A stretch of 32,748 nt of DNA from JAGLQA01 sp023135565 (GTDB lineage: Bacteria; Acidobacteriota; Aminicenantia; UBA2199): contig DAOWCY010000063.1 in NCBI GenBank assembly GCA_030639305.1, positions 1 through 32,748 on the forward strand, given 5' to 3'. The notes under the pieces are model-generated. The model saw only the letters and a list, made by a program, of their open reading frames with translations, was not told the origin of the DNA and ran no database searches. Every line of letters starts with the position of its first letter. Position 1 is the stretch's first letter. The translations under genes were made by a program, and so were the position numbers. Below are positions 1 through 7,860 of this stretch, piece after piece.

Positions 1-13
1 ACTTTTTCAAAAG

Positions 14-28
14 CCCCACTGCGTGGGG
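14..28 (-). terminator. Weak terminator-like hairpin after the first 3' cassette
   Basis: Read on the minus strand there is a 5 bp stem CCCCA/TGGGG with a 5-nt loop, followed by CTTTTGAAAAAG. It lies just past the noncoding cassette downstream of the NACHT-SUMF1 gene, so it could end that transcript. The stem is short and the T-run is only four bases, so support is weak. Confidence 0.3.
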
Positions 29-37
29 AGCCTATAA

Positions 38-50
38 GCGGCTGCGCCGC
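38..50. repeat. Short hairpin repeat, copy 1
   Basis: GCGGC-tgc-GCCGC is preceded by TATAA and followed by AAGAAGCAGCGTG. The same layout occurs at 3378-3390 and, on the minus strand with the two stem arms swapped (GCCGC-ttc-GCGGC), at 8928-8940. It is probably a small dispersed structured repeat of this genome. Confidence 0.45.
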
Positions 51-407
51 AAGAAGCAGCGTGTGAGCGCCTTTGATTCTAAATAATTAAAAGTTTTGAT
101 TAAACTTTTTTAAAGGTGCGGTGTGCCGCGGCTCCCAACTTCAATTTAATGGGGGCATCCCCCGGCAGGGCCGCCGGAGGCAACAATCCACTTCCCAAAA
201 TTTCGCGGGGTTCGCTGCAGTACGCGCCCCGGCTCACCCCTCTTCTGCAAACGATTCATTTTGTTATCTAAAACCGCAATACTACAACACGATTCACGGT
301 AATAACACGCACGGGGTTCGCACGGAACCGGCGCTCCCCTGGCGAACCCATCTGCCACCCTAACGACCCGAAATGAATAAACGCAGGGCCGGGGCAATCA
401 GCGCCGG

Positions 408-439
408 GACGTGCGGCAGGCTGCGCTTCTGCGCACGTC
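408..439 (-). promoter_or_regulatory. Hairpin downstream of variable region A
   Basis: An 8 bp perfect inverted repeat GACGTGCG/CGCACGTC is extended by three more pairs after a one-base bulge, with a 9-nt loop. It lies about 100 nt beyond the stop codon of the variable-region gene. The equivalent hairpin at 3712-3743 keeps pairing through an A-T to G-C exchange. Bordetella phage DGR targets need a hairpin/cruciform just downstream of the variable region; a similar role here is inferred, and the distance is larger than in that system. Confidence 0.55.
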
Positions 440-536
440 TCTCCCCTCGATACGACCCGAAATGATATAACAGCCGGACGGTGCAAACCTCGCCGGTAAA
501 AAACAGTGGTAAAGGGGTAAAGTGGAAAGGGGTAAC

Positions 537-3224
537 CTATAAAGAAAGAGAGAGGCGAAAGCCCAGGTCGAGGCCGCGGTCGCCGGGGACGACGTAGAGG
601 CGATAGGACGCACGGCAGCGACCGGCATCGAGGATCCACGAGCCGCCGCGCAGGACGCGGGCGGAGCCCCCATCAGGGCCTTTCAGACTGCGTCCCGGGC
701 CGGTTTTATCATTATTATCCTCATACCAATCTGCGCACCATTCCCACACATTACCTGCCATATCAATACAACCAAAAGGACTCTTGCCTTTTGGGTAAGC
801 ATTGACCGGAGTAGTATGGCGAATACCACTCTCTTCCGAATTGTATAGACTCTTATCAAATTTGTTACCCCAGGGATAGATCGAGCCCTCCGTGCCACGA
901 CCAGCTTTCTCCCACTCAACCTCATACGGCAGACGCTTGCCACACCAGTTCGCATATGCTTCCGCACCAAACCAGGACACATAAATTACAGGATAATTTT
1001 CATAACCCCGTTCAACATCATAATCTTTCCCTTTTCTAATTATTCGGCATTTCTCTTTTCCATATTCGCCATCATATTTGCCGGATAGGTTAATCCACTT
1101 TTCCAGGTCTTCATTTTCGGGCTTCAACTCGTTTAGAAAACGGCAGTACCGGCTGTTGGTTACAGGGTAAATATCCATGTAAAAAGCAGGAAGAAATATA
1201 GTCTGCTGCGGCTTCTCATCCGCATATGCTTTTTTATCGTCCTCACGGGCGCCGTAAATAAAATTGCCTTCCGGGATCAATACCATCTCTGTATCGTCCT
1301 TCTCGATCTTAAGTATTGCGGGGGCTTCGGCTTTCTTCGGTGGTTCGACGCCTTCGGCGGCAGCCAATGACTCAAGGGCGGAATAAGCTGCATTGGCAAG
1401 AGCGATATTTTCACTGCTTACGGCTTCTTTTAACGCCCTTATCGCTTTGGGGCCTCCCATACGGTCAAGGACACGCACTGCATTTAAACGCACCTCTATA
1501 TCCAGGTCATTATCTTTTAACGCATCTACAAAAGGCTCGTAAGGCTTAAGTAACGAATCATTCACCGCATCCAAAACCAATGTGATGTCGCTTTTGAAAG
1601 CTTTTAATTCTAAAGCCTTCCCCATAAAAGGAATAATAATCGAGGGATTATCGAGAGCCAGCGCCAGCAGTGTTACTTCACGCCACCAGCGGTTACCGTA
1701 ATTGTCTATCAAAAGATCGATCCGGTTGCAATTCCTGATCTCTTCGGCGGCTAAGTACTCCTGGAAACCTAAGTGAGCAAATCCATATTCGCTTTCGCTG
1801 TAACCCAAAAAAATACCGCTGCGGTCACGGATGTTGAATAGCAGTTTTTTCGTATCTATACTCGATTTACCCAGGCTCTCTAAGGGTTCTTTTAACTGCT
1901 CGACAATCTCTTCCAGTGGGGCGGACCGGCGTTCCTCCTGTTCATGAAGCCACAGCGCCAACGGCTGCAACAGCCTACGCGATTCCCTGGCGCTGAGTAA
2001 TACCGACAGACCCTTTGCAATGTTCCAATTCTCTAAAAGCACATTCACACATTCGTTGTACAACTCTACACGGCGCTGGGGCAGGGCTGTGCCACGGTCG
2101 CGCCGGATAAGGGCGACGATTTGAAGCATCAGCGGGTTGACCGCCAGTTTTTTGATGTGGGGGGAAGATTCTATATCATCAGACAATTGAAGGGCTTCTT
2201 CGCGGCCCTTTTCACGCCATCTCTCTTCATTACTATCTCCGGGATGCAGCGCTACTTCCACGGTCTCAAACCAGCGCACCAGGAAGGCTTTTACTTCACC
2301 AGGAGTAAAATCGAGGATAGAGAGTTCCAGCACACTGCCCGACAGCTTGCTGTCGCCCAAATAACCGGCAAAGCGGGAGGTGATTAGAAAAGGGGTATTG
2401 ACAAACTCTTTCCTGGCTTCATCTATCCAGTTGCAAATTTTGATGCGCGTCTTTTCGTCGGCCACTTCGTCTAAGCCGTCCAGCAGGATGATTCCCCCTT
2501 TTCGATGCAGGAGGTTTTTAAAATCTTCTTTTGAAACTGCATGCTTGCCAACGCAGCACACCCGGCAAATAAAATCAACGAAGTTCTCTTTTTCCGGGTT
2601 TTCGAGTTTACGCAGGGGAGCAAAGAAGGGGATGATATTCTTATCCAGGCCGAGTTTCTCTTCGCCTCTGCCTTCGACCAACATAACCAGGATATATTTT
2701 AACAACGTGGTTTTGCCTGAGCCGGGATCGCCTAAGATGACGATGTCTTTTATTTTTTGTTTTTGGGCTGCCTGGAAAGTCCCTTTAATATCTAAGTCGG
2801 ACAACTGCTCTTTTTCTATTTTTTTTCTCAACTCTCTTTTGCCTTCTATCGTGTAATCAAATTCGCAAAACTGGATATGGGCGCGCATGGTGACATAAAT
2901 TTGCTCGATCTCTATGGGCGCTCTCAGGTTGGTTTCAAAGCCTTTCATGGGCAGGAAACGGTGTTCATTGAGGGCATATTTTTTGTAGTCAGAAAAGATT
3001 TTACTGTGTGATGGAGCCTTCTTGTCTTTTTTAGCATCCTTGCGTCTTAACAGTATTAGGATAAATACAAGCAGGACTATAAAAAGCGCCGCAAATATAT
3101 AATCGGGGGTCATAAAAAGGGTCATTAAAAGGGCAATAATCGATGCTAATGATCCTATTATAGATAATAAGAGAGTTACATTTTCTTTGTTTTTCATTCT
3201 TCTTTCTCGTTTTATCATACTCAT
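537..3224 (-). CDS. Membrane-anchored NACHT NTPase with DGR-diversified SUMF1/C-lectin domain
   Basis: This 895-residue protein is a predicted membrane sensor of the STAND class. Two hydrophobic segments lie near residues 17-38 and 42-60, followed by a basic stretch. The NACHT NTPase has Walker A GDPGSGKT (165-172) and Walker B LLDGLDEV (247-254), then ITSRF. Helical, HEAT-like repeats follow (about 560-640), and the C-terminal ~240 residues form an FGE/SUMF1-type domain (YPVTN, GNVWEWC, RVLRGGSW, LGFRL). Only one Cys remains in the final active-site-like segment, so formylglycine-generating activity is unlikely; a ligand-binding C-lectin fold is more likely. The last ~100 bp are a DGR variable region. 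No good Shine-Dalgarno precedes the first ATG; a start at 3197 (MKNKENV), after GAGAAAGAAG, is an alternative. It lies downstream of the related gene at 3843-7262, but a terminator-like hairpin separates them. Confidence 0.9.
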   Translation of the reverse strand: MSMIKRERRMKNKENVTLLLSIIGSLASIIALLMTLFMTPDYIFAALFIVLLVFILILLRRKDAKKDKKAPSHSKIFSDYKKYALNEHRFLPMKGFETNLRAPIEIEQIYVTMRAHIQFCEFDYTIEGKRELRKKIEKEQLSDLDIKGTFQAAQKQKIKDIVILGDPGSGKTTLLKYILVMLVEGRGEEKLGLDKNIIPFFAPLRKLENPEKENFVDFICRVCCVGKHAVSKEDFKNLLHRKGGIILLDGLDEVADEKTRIKICNWIDEARKEFVNTPFLITSRFAGYLGDSKLSGSVLELSILDFTPGEVKAFLVRWFETVEVALHPGDSNEERWREKGREEALQLSDDIESSPHIKKLAVNPLMLQIVALIRRDRGTALPQRRVELYNECVNVLLENWNIAKGLSVLLSARESRRLLQPLALWLHEQEERRSAPLEEIVEQLKEPLESLGKSSIDTKKLLFNIRDRSGIFLGYSESEYGFAHLGFQEYLAAEEIRNCNRIDLLIDNYGNRWWREVTLLALALDNPSIIIPFMGKALELKAFKSDITLVLDAVNDSLLKPYEPFVDALKDNDLDIEVRLNAVRVLDRMGGPKAIRALKEAVSSENIALANAAYSALESLAAAEGVEPPKKAEAPAILKIEKDDTEMVLIPEGNFIYGAREDDKKAYADEKPQQTIFLPAFYMDIYPVTNSRYCRFLNELKPENEDLEKWINLSGKYDGEYGKEKCRIIRKGKDYDVERGYENYPVIYVSWFGAEAYANWCGKRLPYEVEWEKAGRGTEGSIYPWGNKFDKSLYNSEESGIRHTTPVNAYPKGKSPFGCIDMAGNVWEWCADWYEDNNDKTGPGRSLKGPDGGSARVLRGGSWILDAGRCRASYRLYVVPGDRGLDLGFRLSLSL
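540..638 (-). other. DGR variable region A (3' end of NACHT-SUMF1 gene)
   Basis: This segment encodes the C-terminal 33 residues, from the Trp of RGGSW to SLSL. Compared codon by codon with 3846-3944 it differs at eight codons: ATC/CGC, CTC/AAC, GAT/GGT, CGC/GTC, CTC/GAC, GTC/GGC, GAC/GTC and GGC/GTC. All 12 changes are at codon positions 1 or 2, none at position 3, and the following ~33 nt to the stop are identical. That is what adenine mutagenesis of AAC/AAT codons in a shared template repeat would produce. The template repeat is not in this window. Confidence 0.85.
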
Positions 3225-3244
3225 TTTTTACAATTTCATTTTTA

Positions 3245-3269
3245 CCGGGTTTGAAAGGAGTAAACCCGG
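3245..3269 (-). promoter_or_regulatory. Leader hairpin just upstream of the NACHT-SUMF1 start
   Basis: A perfect 8 bp inverted repeat CCGGGTTT/AAACCCGG has a 9-nt loop that on the transcribed minus strand contains CTCCTTTC, complementary to a Shine-Dalgarno sequence. It ends about 20 nt before the first ATG of the downstream gene, which lacks a clear ribosome binding site. A translational control role is possible but not shown. Confidence 0.4.
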
Positions 3270-3317
3270 CAATCATTATTGATAACACAAAAGGGAAAAA
3301 ACTTCAAGAAAAACATC

Positions 3318-3349
3318 AAAAAAAAACCTGCCGCTGCTTTCGAGGTTTT
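3318..3349 (-). terminator. Rho-independent terminator between the two NACHT-SUMF1 genes
   Basis: On the minus strand, AAAACCT and AGGTTTT form a 7 bp stem around a 13-nt loop, running directly into a long T tract. It lies just beyond the conserved 3' cassette of the upstream gene (3843-7262), so that gene and the one at 537-3224 are probably separate transcripts. Confidence 0.6.
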
Positions 3350-3360
3350 ACACCCTACAT

Positions 3361-3842
3361 GCGTGGGGAGCCTATAAGCGGCTGCGCCGCAAGAAGCAGC
3401 GTGTGAGCGCCTTTGATTCTAAATAATTAAAAGTTTTGATTAAACTTATACAAAAGTTTAGCCCCCGGCAGGGCCGCCGGAGGCAACAATCCACTTCCCA
3501 AATTTTCGGCGGGGTTCGCGGCAGTACGCGCCCCGGCTCACCCCACATCTCCAAACGATTCATTTTACTACCTTAGTTTGGACTATTACAAAACGATTCA
3601 CGGTAATCAAACGCACGGGGTGAGCACGGATTCGGCGCTCCCTTTGCGAACCCGTCTGCCCCCCAAACGATCCGAAATGAAAAAACGCAGGGCCGGTGCA
3701 ATCAGCGCCCGGGCGTGCGGCAGGCTGCGCTTCTGCGCACGCCCCTAATCCCTCGATACGACCCGAAATGATATAACAGCCGGACGGTGCAATCATCGAC
3801 GGTCAAAAACAGTGGTAAAGGGGTAAAGTGGAAAGGGGTAAC
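3361..3842 (-). repeat. Noncoding 3' cassette downstream of variable region, copy B
   Basis: This is the second copy of the sequence at 21-536, following the phosphoesterase-NACHT-SUMF1 gene. It keeps the short hairpin repeat (3378-3390), the direct repeat (3667-3680 with one mismatch, and 3758-3771) and the hairpin at 3712-3743. Similarity is high through the noncoding cassette and variable region but drops in the coding sequence further upstream, where the two SUMF1 domains are clearly diverged. The variable region plus 3' flank therefore behaves as one unit. Confidence 0.8.
3712..3743 (-). promoter_or_regulatory. Hairpin downstream of variable region B
   Basis: GGCGTGCG/CGCACGCC pairs as in copy A (408-439), with the second pair changed from A-T to G-C and one additional outer G-C pair (3711/3744). 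The loop and bulge are identical to copy A. The compensatory exchange suggests selection on the structure. Confidence 0.55.
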
Positions 3843-6800
3843 CTATAAAGAAAGAGAGAGGCGAAAGCCCAGGTCGAGGACGCGGACGCCGGGGCCGACG
3901 TAGTCGCGATAGGACGCACGGCAGACACCGGCACCGTTGCGCCACGAGCCGCCGCGTAAGACGCGGCCGGAGCCACTATCTGGGCCTTTCGGATTATTAC
4001 CAGGACTTTTTTTATAGTACTTTTCATCAAACCAATCCGAACACCACTCCCACACATTACCGGACATATCAACGCAGCCATAAGGACTCGCTCCTCCGGG
4101 AAATATCCCTACCGGGCTGGTACGACCTAATCCCAATTCCCAGCAATTACACTTATCTTTATCAAAATCACCGGACCAGGGATAAATCCTACCATCAACA
4201 CCGCGGGCAGCTTTCTCCCACTCCGCTTCCGTAGGTAGACGATATTCTTTGCCCGTTTCGATACTCAGCCATTTCGCATATGCGCAAGCTTCATACCAGC
4301 TTACTCCCACCACAGGAAAATTAGCGCCGTTCCATTTACGATCATGCCGGTACAACGGCTCATTTTTCTTTCCCTTCTCACGCCACTGCCAGCCCTCCGG
4401 CGTCCAGGATTCTTCATTCTCATAGCCACCAGCTTCCACGAATTCTTTATACTCCCGGTTGGTGACCGGGTATTTGCCTATCAGGAACTCATCGAGATAT
4501 ATCTTACGCTCAGGCTTTTCTCTATCCTGAGCCTCTTCGCTCTCCGATCCCCTGATAAATTCACCAGCCTCTACCATGACCATATTATCAGCAGTACTCT
4601 CGATACGGAAATCTCCCAGGATACCCAGCAGTTCCCCGGCTTCAAAGCGCTCTCCTAAAGCACCACCGGATTCGATAACAGACGTTAGCTTCCTACACGC
4701 TGCTTCGACTACACCGCTGTCACGCTTGTAAGCCTGGATGTCACGAAGCGCCTTTGCTCCCAAAAGATAAAGACGGTTTTGGGCCTTTTTATCTTTTTCA
4801 CCAGCTTGAAGTATCTCCTGTACCAGATCGTTACTCTCTTTTTTACGGCTCAGGCTAATTAAACCGATGTAAAGCAAAATCGCCTCTTCCCACCACTCTT
4901 TTCTGAGAAACTCTTTAAAATCCAAACCTTTGTCCATCATATAACCGGCTGCCAGGAACTCCTGGAAAGTAAGATGCGAAAACTCAACTTCCCCGGTATC
5001 TAAACGGTCCAACAATCCGCAGTGCGGCTCGATATCGTTAAATAATTCCTCTATGCGACGCCGGTATCGAGATGCGATTTCTTCGCCCTGCGGCGGGAAA
5101 ATTCCTTTCGCTAAATCCACGGCGGTAGAAACTTCGATCTTTTTGAGATTACGCTGCTGCATGGTAAAAGCAAGATGTCGGAGACAATCTTCGATGCGCC
5201 CTACCTTTTCGGAGTCCGCGGGATCATGGAACCGTTTGTAAAGCAGGTTGTCTACGATGCGTTGATACAGGTCGGCGCGCTGCTCAGGCAGACGCTTGCC
5301 GTCCTGGTATAAAATGCAGACCGCGGTCAGCAGCAGGGGATTCTGAGTAAATACAGAGATGTGTTCGTTATGTTCTATATCGGCAATCATACCGGTAGCG
5401 GTGGCGTCGGCAACACCGGCGGCATCACCCATTACAATCCTGAACCAGGAAGTGATAAAACCCTTCACTTTTTCGCTTTCGAGAGGATTAATGTCATGCA
5501 GGTACTCACCGAAATGTTCGGTTACTTTACCGGCGATGCCGTGGGGCCTGCCGGTGATTAAAAAACGGTTCCGCCTGTTATCGAATTGAAACTCAGCCAC
5601 TTTATCCATAAGAGTAGGGCGCAGGTGTGCGGGCACTTCATCCACGCCATCCAGCAAAAACACCGCTCGCTGCTGCGACAGATAAGCTTTTACGATCTTC
5701 ATTTCTAACGGACACCTACGTTCTTCGAGATACGTTTCCAGCAGGTATTCAAAAGTGATTTTAGAGTTTTTCGATTTCAGTTCACTTTCATATATGGGCC
5801 ACAGGTCTTTGAAGAAAACCGGCACCGGCAGGCTGCCGTAGAGAGATACTCCTCCCGGCTCGTGGGTCAGGGTATAGCTCAGGTGTTTGATCAGCGTGGT
5901 TTTGCCCATACCGGCAGGGCCGCGCAGCAGGATGCAGTTCACCCGGCTCAACAGGGTTTCGATGTCGATAGCCGACGGTTCTTTAGATTCGTCGGCTTCT
6001 TTAGGTTCGCCTCTTTTGCCTACAAAATCCTCTTCTATAAGACCTTTCTCTTTCTCATCTTTTTCGGGCTTGTAGAAAGGATTTCCCGTTTCAATGTGGA
6101 TGTATAATTCAGGTAGGCTGATCTTGATTACCTCGCCTTTCTTAGACAGTTGGTCTATCGAGAGAGTAGAATGAAACTTCTTTATCCAATCGCGGTAATC
6201 CGTGGGGATGTCCGGGAGAGGCACAGGGAGCGAATGTTCGGGTGCAGTTCCCGGCAATGTACCAATGTCGAAATAAGGTTTGCCCTTTTGACCCTTCCAG
6301 CGGCGCGTATCCGGGAAAAATTCATTCTCCTCTCGGCTATCTAAAATATAAGGCCATACTCTAACCGAAAAACCACCATTGTTAAATTTCGCATCTATAA
6401 ACTGGAAACCCACAAATCCGTCTTTTTTAACTGTATAAGAGGCATTAGCCCCCAGGTAAATGACAGCACCTGTCGGCGTTTCCTTTTTGTAGGCAAGATC
6501 GAAATGAGAATGCCCCTGGAGAATTAGACTGCAATTGTTTTGAAGCACTCCTTCGCACTTGCGTATATCCTCTTCATCCATCCATTTCTCAAGGGGATGA
6601 TGAAACAGCACTATTCGATTCCGGCAACTCGCTTTTTTTAGAGCAAGATTCAATTGGGGATACCCCAACGCAATATTAAGCCGGTCCTTTTTGCTGTCTT
6701 CGCAGGCCCATGCGCTGTTCAGTCCCAGGAACGAAACATTCCGATCTTCGACATTCTCTACCCAAAAGTAGTCATGTTCTTTCTCACCACTTTTATCCTC

Positions 6801-7262
6801 TCCTTCTTCACTTTCTTTATCGTAAAGCCCAGGATTTAAGTGTTCATCGACAAATTGCCTGAAATTCTCAAATTTTGGGAGAATATGTTTTTTTATACTC
6901 TTATCATTTTCAAGAAATTGCCTGACTTTGTCTTTCTTGACTACAGCATCTTGTAAAGATACTGTATCTACTTCACCCCTGTCCACATCATGGTTGCCGG
7001 GAACCGGGAGAAAAATTGTTCCCGGTAATACTTTTTTCAACTCATCAAAAAATTCCCCGGCTTTTGTGTAATCTTTACCGTCAAAGGATATATCCCCGGT
7101 AATAGCTGTAAAATCTGGCATCTCATGTTTTTTCACATGCCTGCCGATTGCAGCGATTATCTTTGGAATCACATTGTCGTGGAAACACCTAAAACCATTC
7201 TTTTCTTCCGTTTTGAAATGTATATCTGAAAGATGAAGTATCGAAATCGTTACTTTGCTCAT
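3843..7262 (-). CDS. Metallophosphoesterase-NACHT NTPase with DGR-diversified SUMF1/C-lectin domain
   Basis: This 1139-residue protein has three parts. Residues 1-310 form a calcineurin-type metallophosphoesterase with metal ligands in LSDIHF (D13, H15), TGDIS (D57), GNHD (N90, H91), HHP and GHSH (250-253). Residues ~430-880 form a NACHT STAND NTPase with Walker A GPAGMGKT (448-455), Walker B LLDGVDEV (536-543) and ITGRP. Residues ~900-1139 form a SUMF1/FGE-type domain ending in the variable region. The phosphoesterase is the probable effector (a nucleotide- or nucleic-acid-directed phosphodiesterase is typical of the fold), NACHT the switch and the diversified C-terminal domain the sensor; this division of labour is inferred. 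The paired active-site cysteines of true FGE are not visible. The start has a good AGGAG site six bases upstream and a promoter at 7283-7312. Confidence 0.92.
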   Translation of the reverse strand: MSKVTISILHLSDIHFKTEEKNGFRCFHDNVIPKIIAAIGRHVKKHEMPDFTAITGDISFDGKDYTKAGEFFDELKKVLPGTIFLPVPGNHDVDRGEVDTVSLQDAVVKKDKVRQFLENDKSIKKHILPKFENFRQFVDEHLNPGLYDKESEEGEDKSGEKEHDYFWVENVEDRNVSFLGLNSAWACEDSKKDRLNIALGYPQLNLALKKASCRNRIVLFHHPLEKWMDEEDIRKCEGVLQNNCSLILQGHSHFDLAYKKETPTGAVIYLGANASYTVKKDGFVGFQFIDAKFNNGGFSVRVWPYILDSREENEFFPDTRRWKGQKGKPYFDIGTLPGTAPEHSLPVPLPDIPTDYRDWIKKFHSTLSIDQLSKKGEVIKISLPELYIHIETGNPFYKPEKDEKEKGLIEEDFVGKRGEPKEADESKEPSAIDIETLLSRVNCILLRGPAGMGKTTLIKHLSYTLTHEPGGVSLYGSLPVPVFFKDLWPIYESELKSKNSKITFEYLLETYLEERRCPLEMKIVKAYLSQQRAVFLLDGVDEVPAHLRPTLMDKVAEFQFDNRRNRFLITGRPHGIAGKVTEHFGEYLHDINPLESEKVKGFITSWFRIVMGDAAGVADATATGMIADIEHNEHISVFTQNPLLLTAVCILYQDGKRLPEQRADLYQRIVDNLLYKRFHDPADSEKVGRIEDCLRHLAFTMQQRNLKKIEVSTAVDLAKGIFPPQGEEIASRYRRRIEELFNDIEPHCGLLDRLDTGEVEFSHLTFQEFLAAGYMMDKGLDFKEFLRKEWWEEAILLYIGLISLSRKKESNDLVQEILQAGEKDKKAQNRLYLLGAKALRDIQAYKRDSGVVEAACRKLTSVIESGGALGERFEAGELLGILGDFRIESTADNMVMVEAGEFIRGSESEEAQDREKPERKIYLDEFLIGKYPVTNREYKEFVEAGGYENEESWTPEGWQWREKGKKNEPLYRHDRKWNGANFPVVGVSWYEACAYAKWLSIETGKEYRLPTEAEWEKAARGVDGRIYPWSGDFDKDKCNCWELGLGRTSPVGIFPGGASPYGCVDMSGNVWEWCSDWFDEKYYKKSPGNNPKGPDSGSGRVLRGGSWRNGAGVCRASYRDYVGPGVRVLDLGFRLSLSL
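3846..3944 (-). other. DGR variable region B (3' end of phosphoesterase-NACHT-SUMF1 gene)
   Basis: This is the counterpart of 540-638. It has the same invariant framework, W-xxx-AG-x-CRASYR-x-YV-x-PG-x-R-x-LDLGFRL. Residues at the eight variable positions are R, N, G, V, D, G, V and V instead of I, L, D, R, L, V, D and G. One variable codon is still AAC (Asn), the codon expected in the template repeat. Confidence 0.85.
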
Positions 7263-7282
7263 GACCTTCTCCTGTAAAATTG

Positions 7283-7312
7283 ATTATATCACGAATAAAC
7301 GCGGACATTCAA
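7283..7312 (-). promoter_or_regulatory. Sigma70-type promoter for the phosphoesterase-NACHT gene
   Basis: On the minus strand TTGAAT (7312-7307) is followed by 18 nt and a perfect TATAAT (7288-7283). The -10 box is ~20 nt from the ATG at 7262, with AGGAG between, implying a very short leader. Confidence 0.6.
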
Positions 7313-7703
7313 CTTTTTTAGAGAGCTACCTTGGATTTTTGAGAACGACTATTTAAAAACTCCCCTGCCCCGCTACTATTCTATCCCGGCATAATATTTT
7401 CCCGGCTATCAACAGTTACAAAAAAAACCTGGAGTTCCACCTCTATTCTTATTATGAGTTGGATAAAAGGACGATCTATATGCTGAAATCAACAAAAATG
7501 TATCTCAGCCTAAACCGCAAATCGTTAAAAAATTATTATTAACGATATTTTTACTGACATATTACTGACACTGACATTCCTTTTTTCCTGGTTTTTAGGG
7601 ATTAAAACCCGTTCATCCGGATCAGGATTCTTCCTGGAAAGCTGTATCAGAAAAGCGTTTTGGGTGTTATACCCGGATTTTGATTTTTCCAGGAAACACA
7701 AGC

Positions 7704-7753
7704 CCCTGGTTTTCCTAATCCCAGTGCCGCAGGTTCGAATCCTGCCAGGAGCG
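7704..7753 (+). pseudogene. 3' half of a tRNA gene (Arg-CCU-like), probable integration scar
   Basis: The T arm is perfect (GCAGG, loop TTCGAAT, CCTGC; 7729-7745). It is followed by a 7-nt acceptor strand CAGGAGC and discriminator G. Upstream are a 5-nt variable loop and a possible anticodon loop TTCCTAA (anticodon CCT) with only an imperfect stem (TGG/CCA plus mismatches). The geometry matches a tRNA, but no matching 5' acceptor strand GCTCCTG or D arm exists upstream. A 3' tRNA half is typical of an attachment site duplicated by an integrative element. Confidence 0.55.
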
Positions 7754-7831
7754 CTCTTCTGATGCGGTTTCCCGCCCCTTCTGAAAAACCAATTACCCAA
7801 AAAAATCCTTGATTGTGACCAAATGGTGACC

Positions 7832-7860
7832 GGTGCTAAATTTTTAGCACCTTTCGTTTT
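7832..7860 (+). terminator. Terminator-like hairpin downstream of the tRNA fragment
   Basis: A perfect 9 bp stem GGTGCTAAA/TTTAGCACC with a 2-nt loop is followed by TTTCGTTTT. It lies ~80 bp after the tRNA fragment on the same strand. The stem is A/T-rich on the loop side, so strength is uncertain. Confidence 0.45.

Larger units (their letters stand above)
21..536 (-). repeat. Noncoding 3' cassette downstream of variable region, copy A
   Basis: This ~516 bp stretch follows the stop codon of the gene at 537-3224 and aligns along nearly its whole length with 3361-3842, which follows the stop of the second SUMF1-type gene. Copy A has about 34 extra bases near 105-150. Reading frames are not conserved between the copies, so it is best treated as noncoding. 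It contains a 14 bp direct repeat ACGACCCGAAATGA (363-376 and 452-465) flanking the hairpin at 408-439. Conservation of noncoding DNA next to a DGR variable region suggests a role in target recognition, or recent cassette duplication. Confidence 0.8.

Noticed and set aside
146..673. Several open frames across the 3' cassette (similar ones at 3372-3796).
   Set aside because: The two cassette copies do not keep the same frames, none has a ribosome binding site, and the sequence is better explained as conserved noncoding DNA.
537..7262. Annotation of the two SUMF1-domain proteins as formylglycine-generating enzymes.
   Set aside because: The catalytic cysteine pair is not visible and the region is hypervariable; a binding function fits better.
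7525..7800. Minus-strand frame of 91 codons.
   Set aside because: It is antisense to the tRNA fragment and contains the well-known spurious APGRIRTC-type translation of a tRNA T arm.
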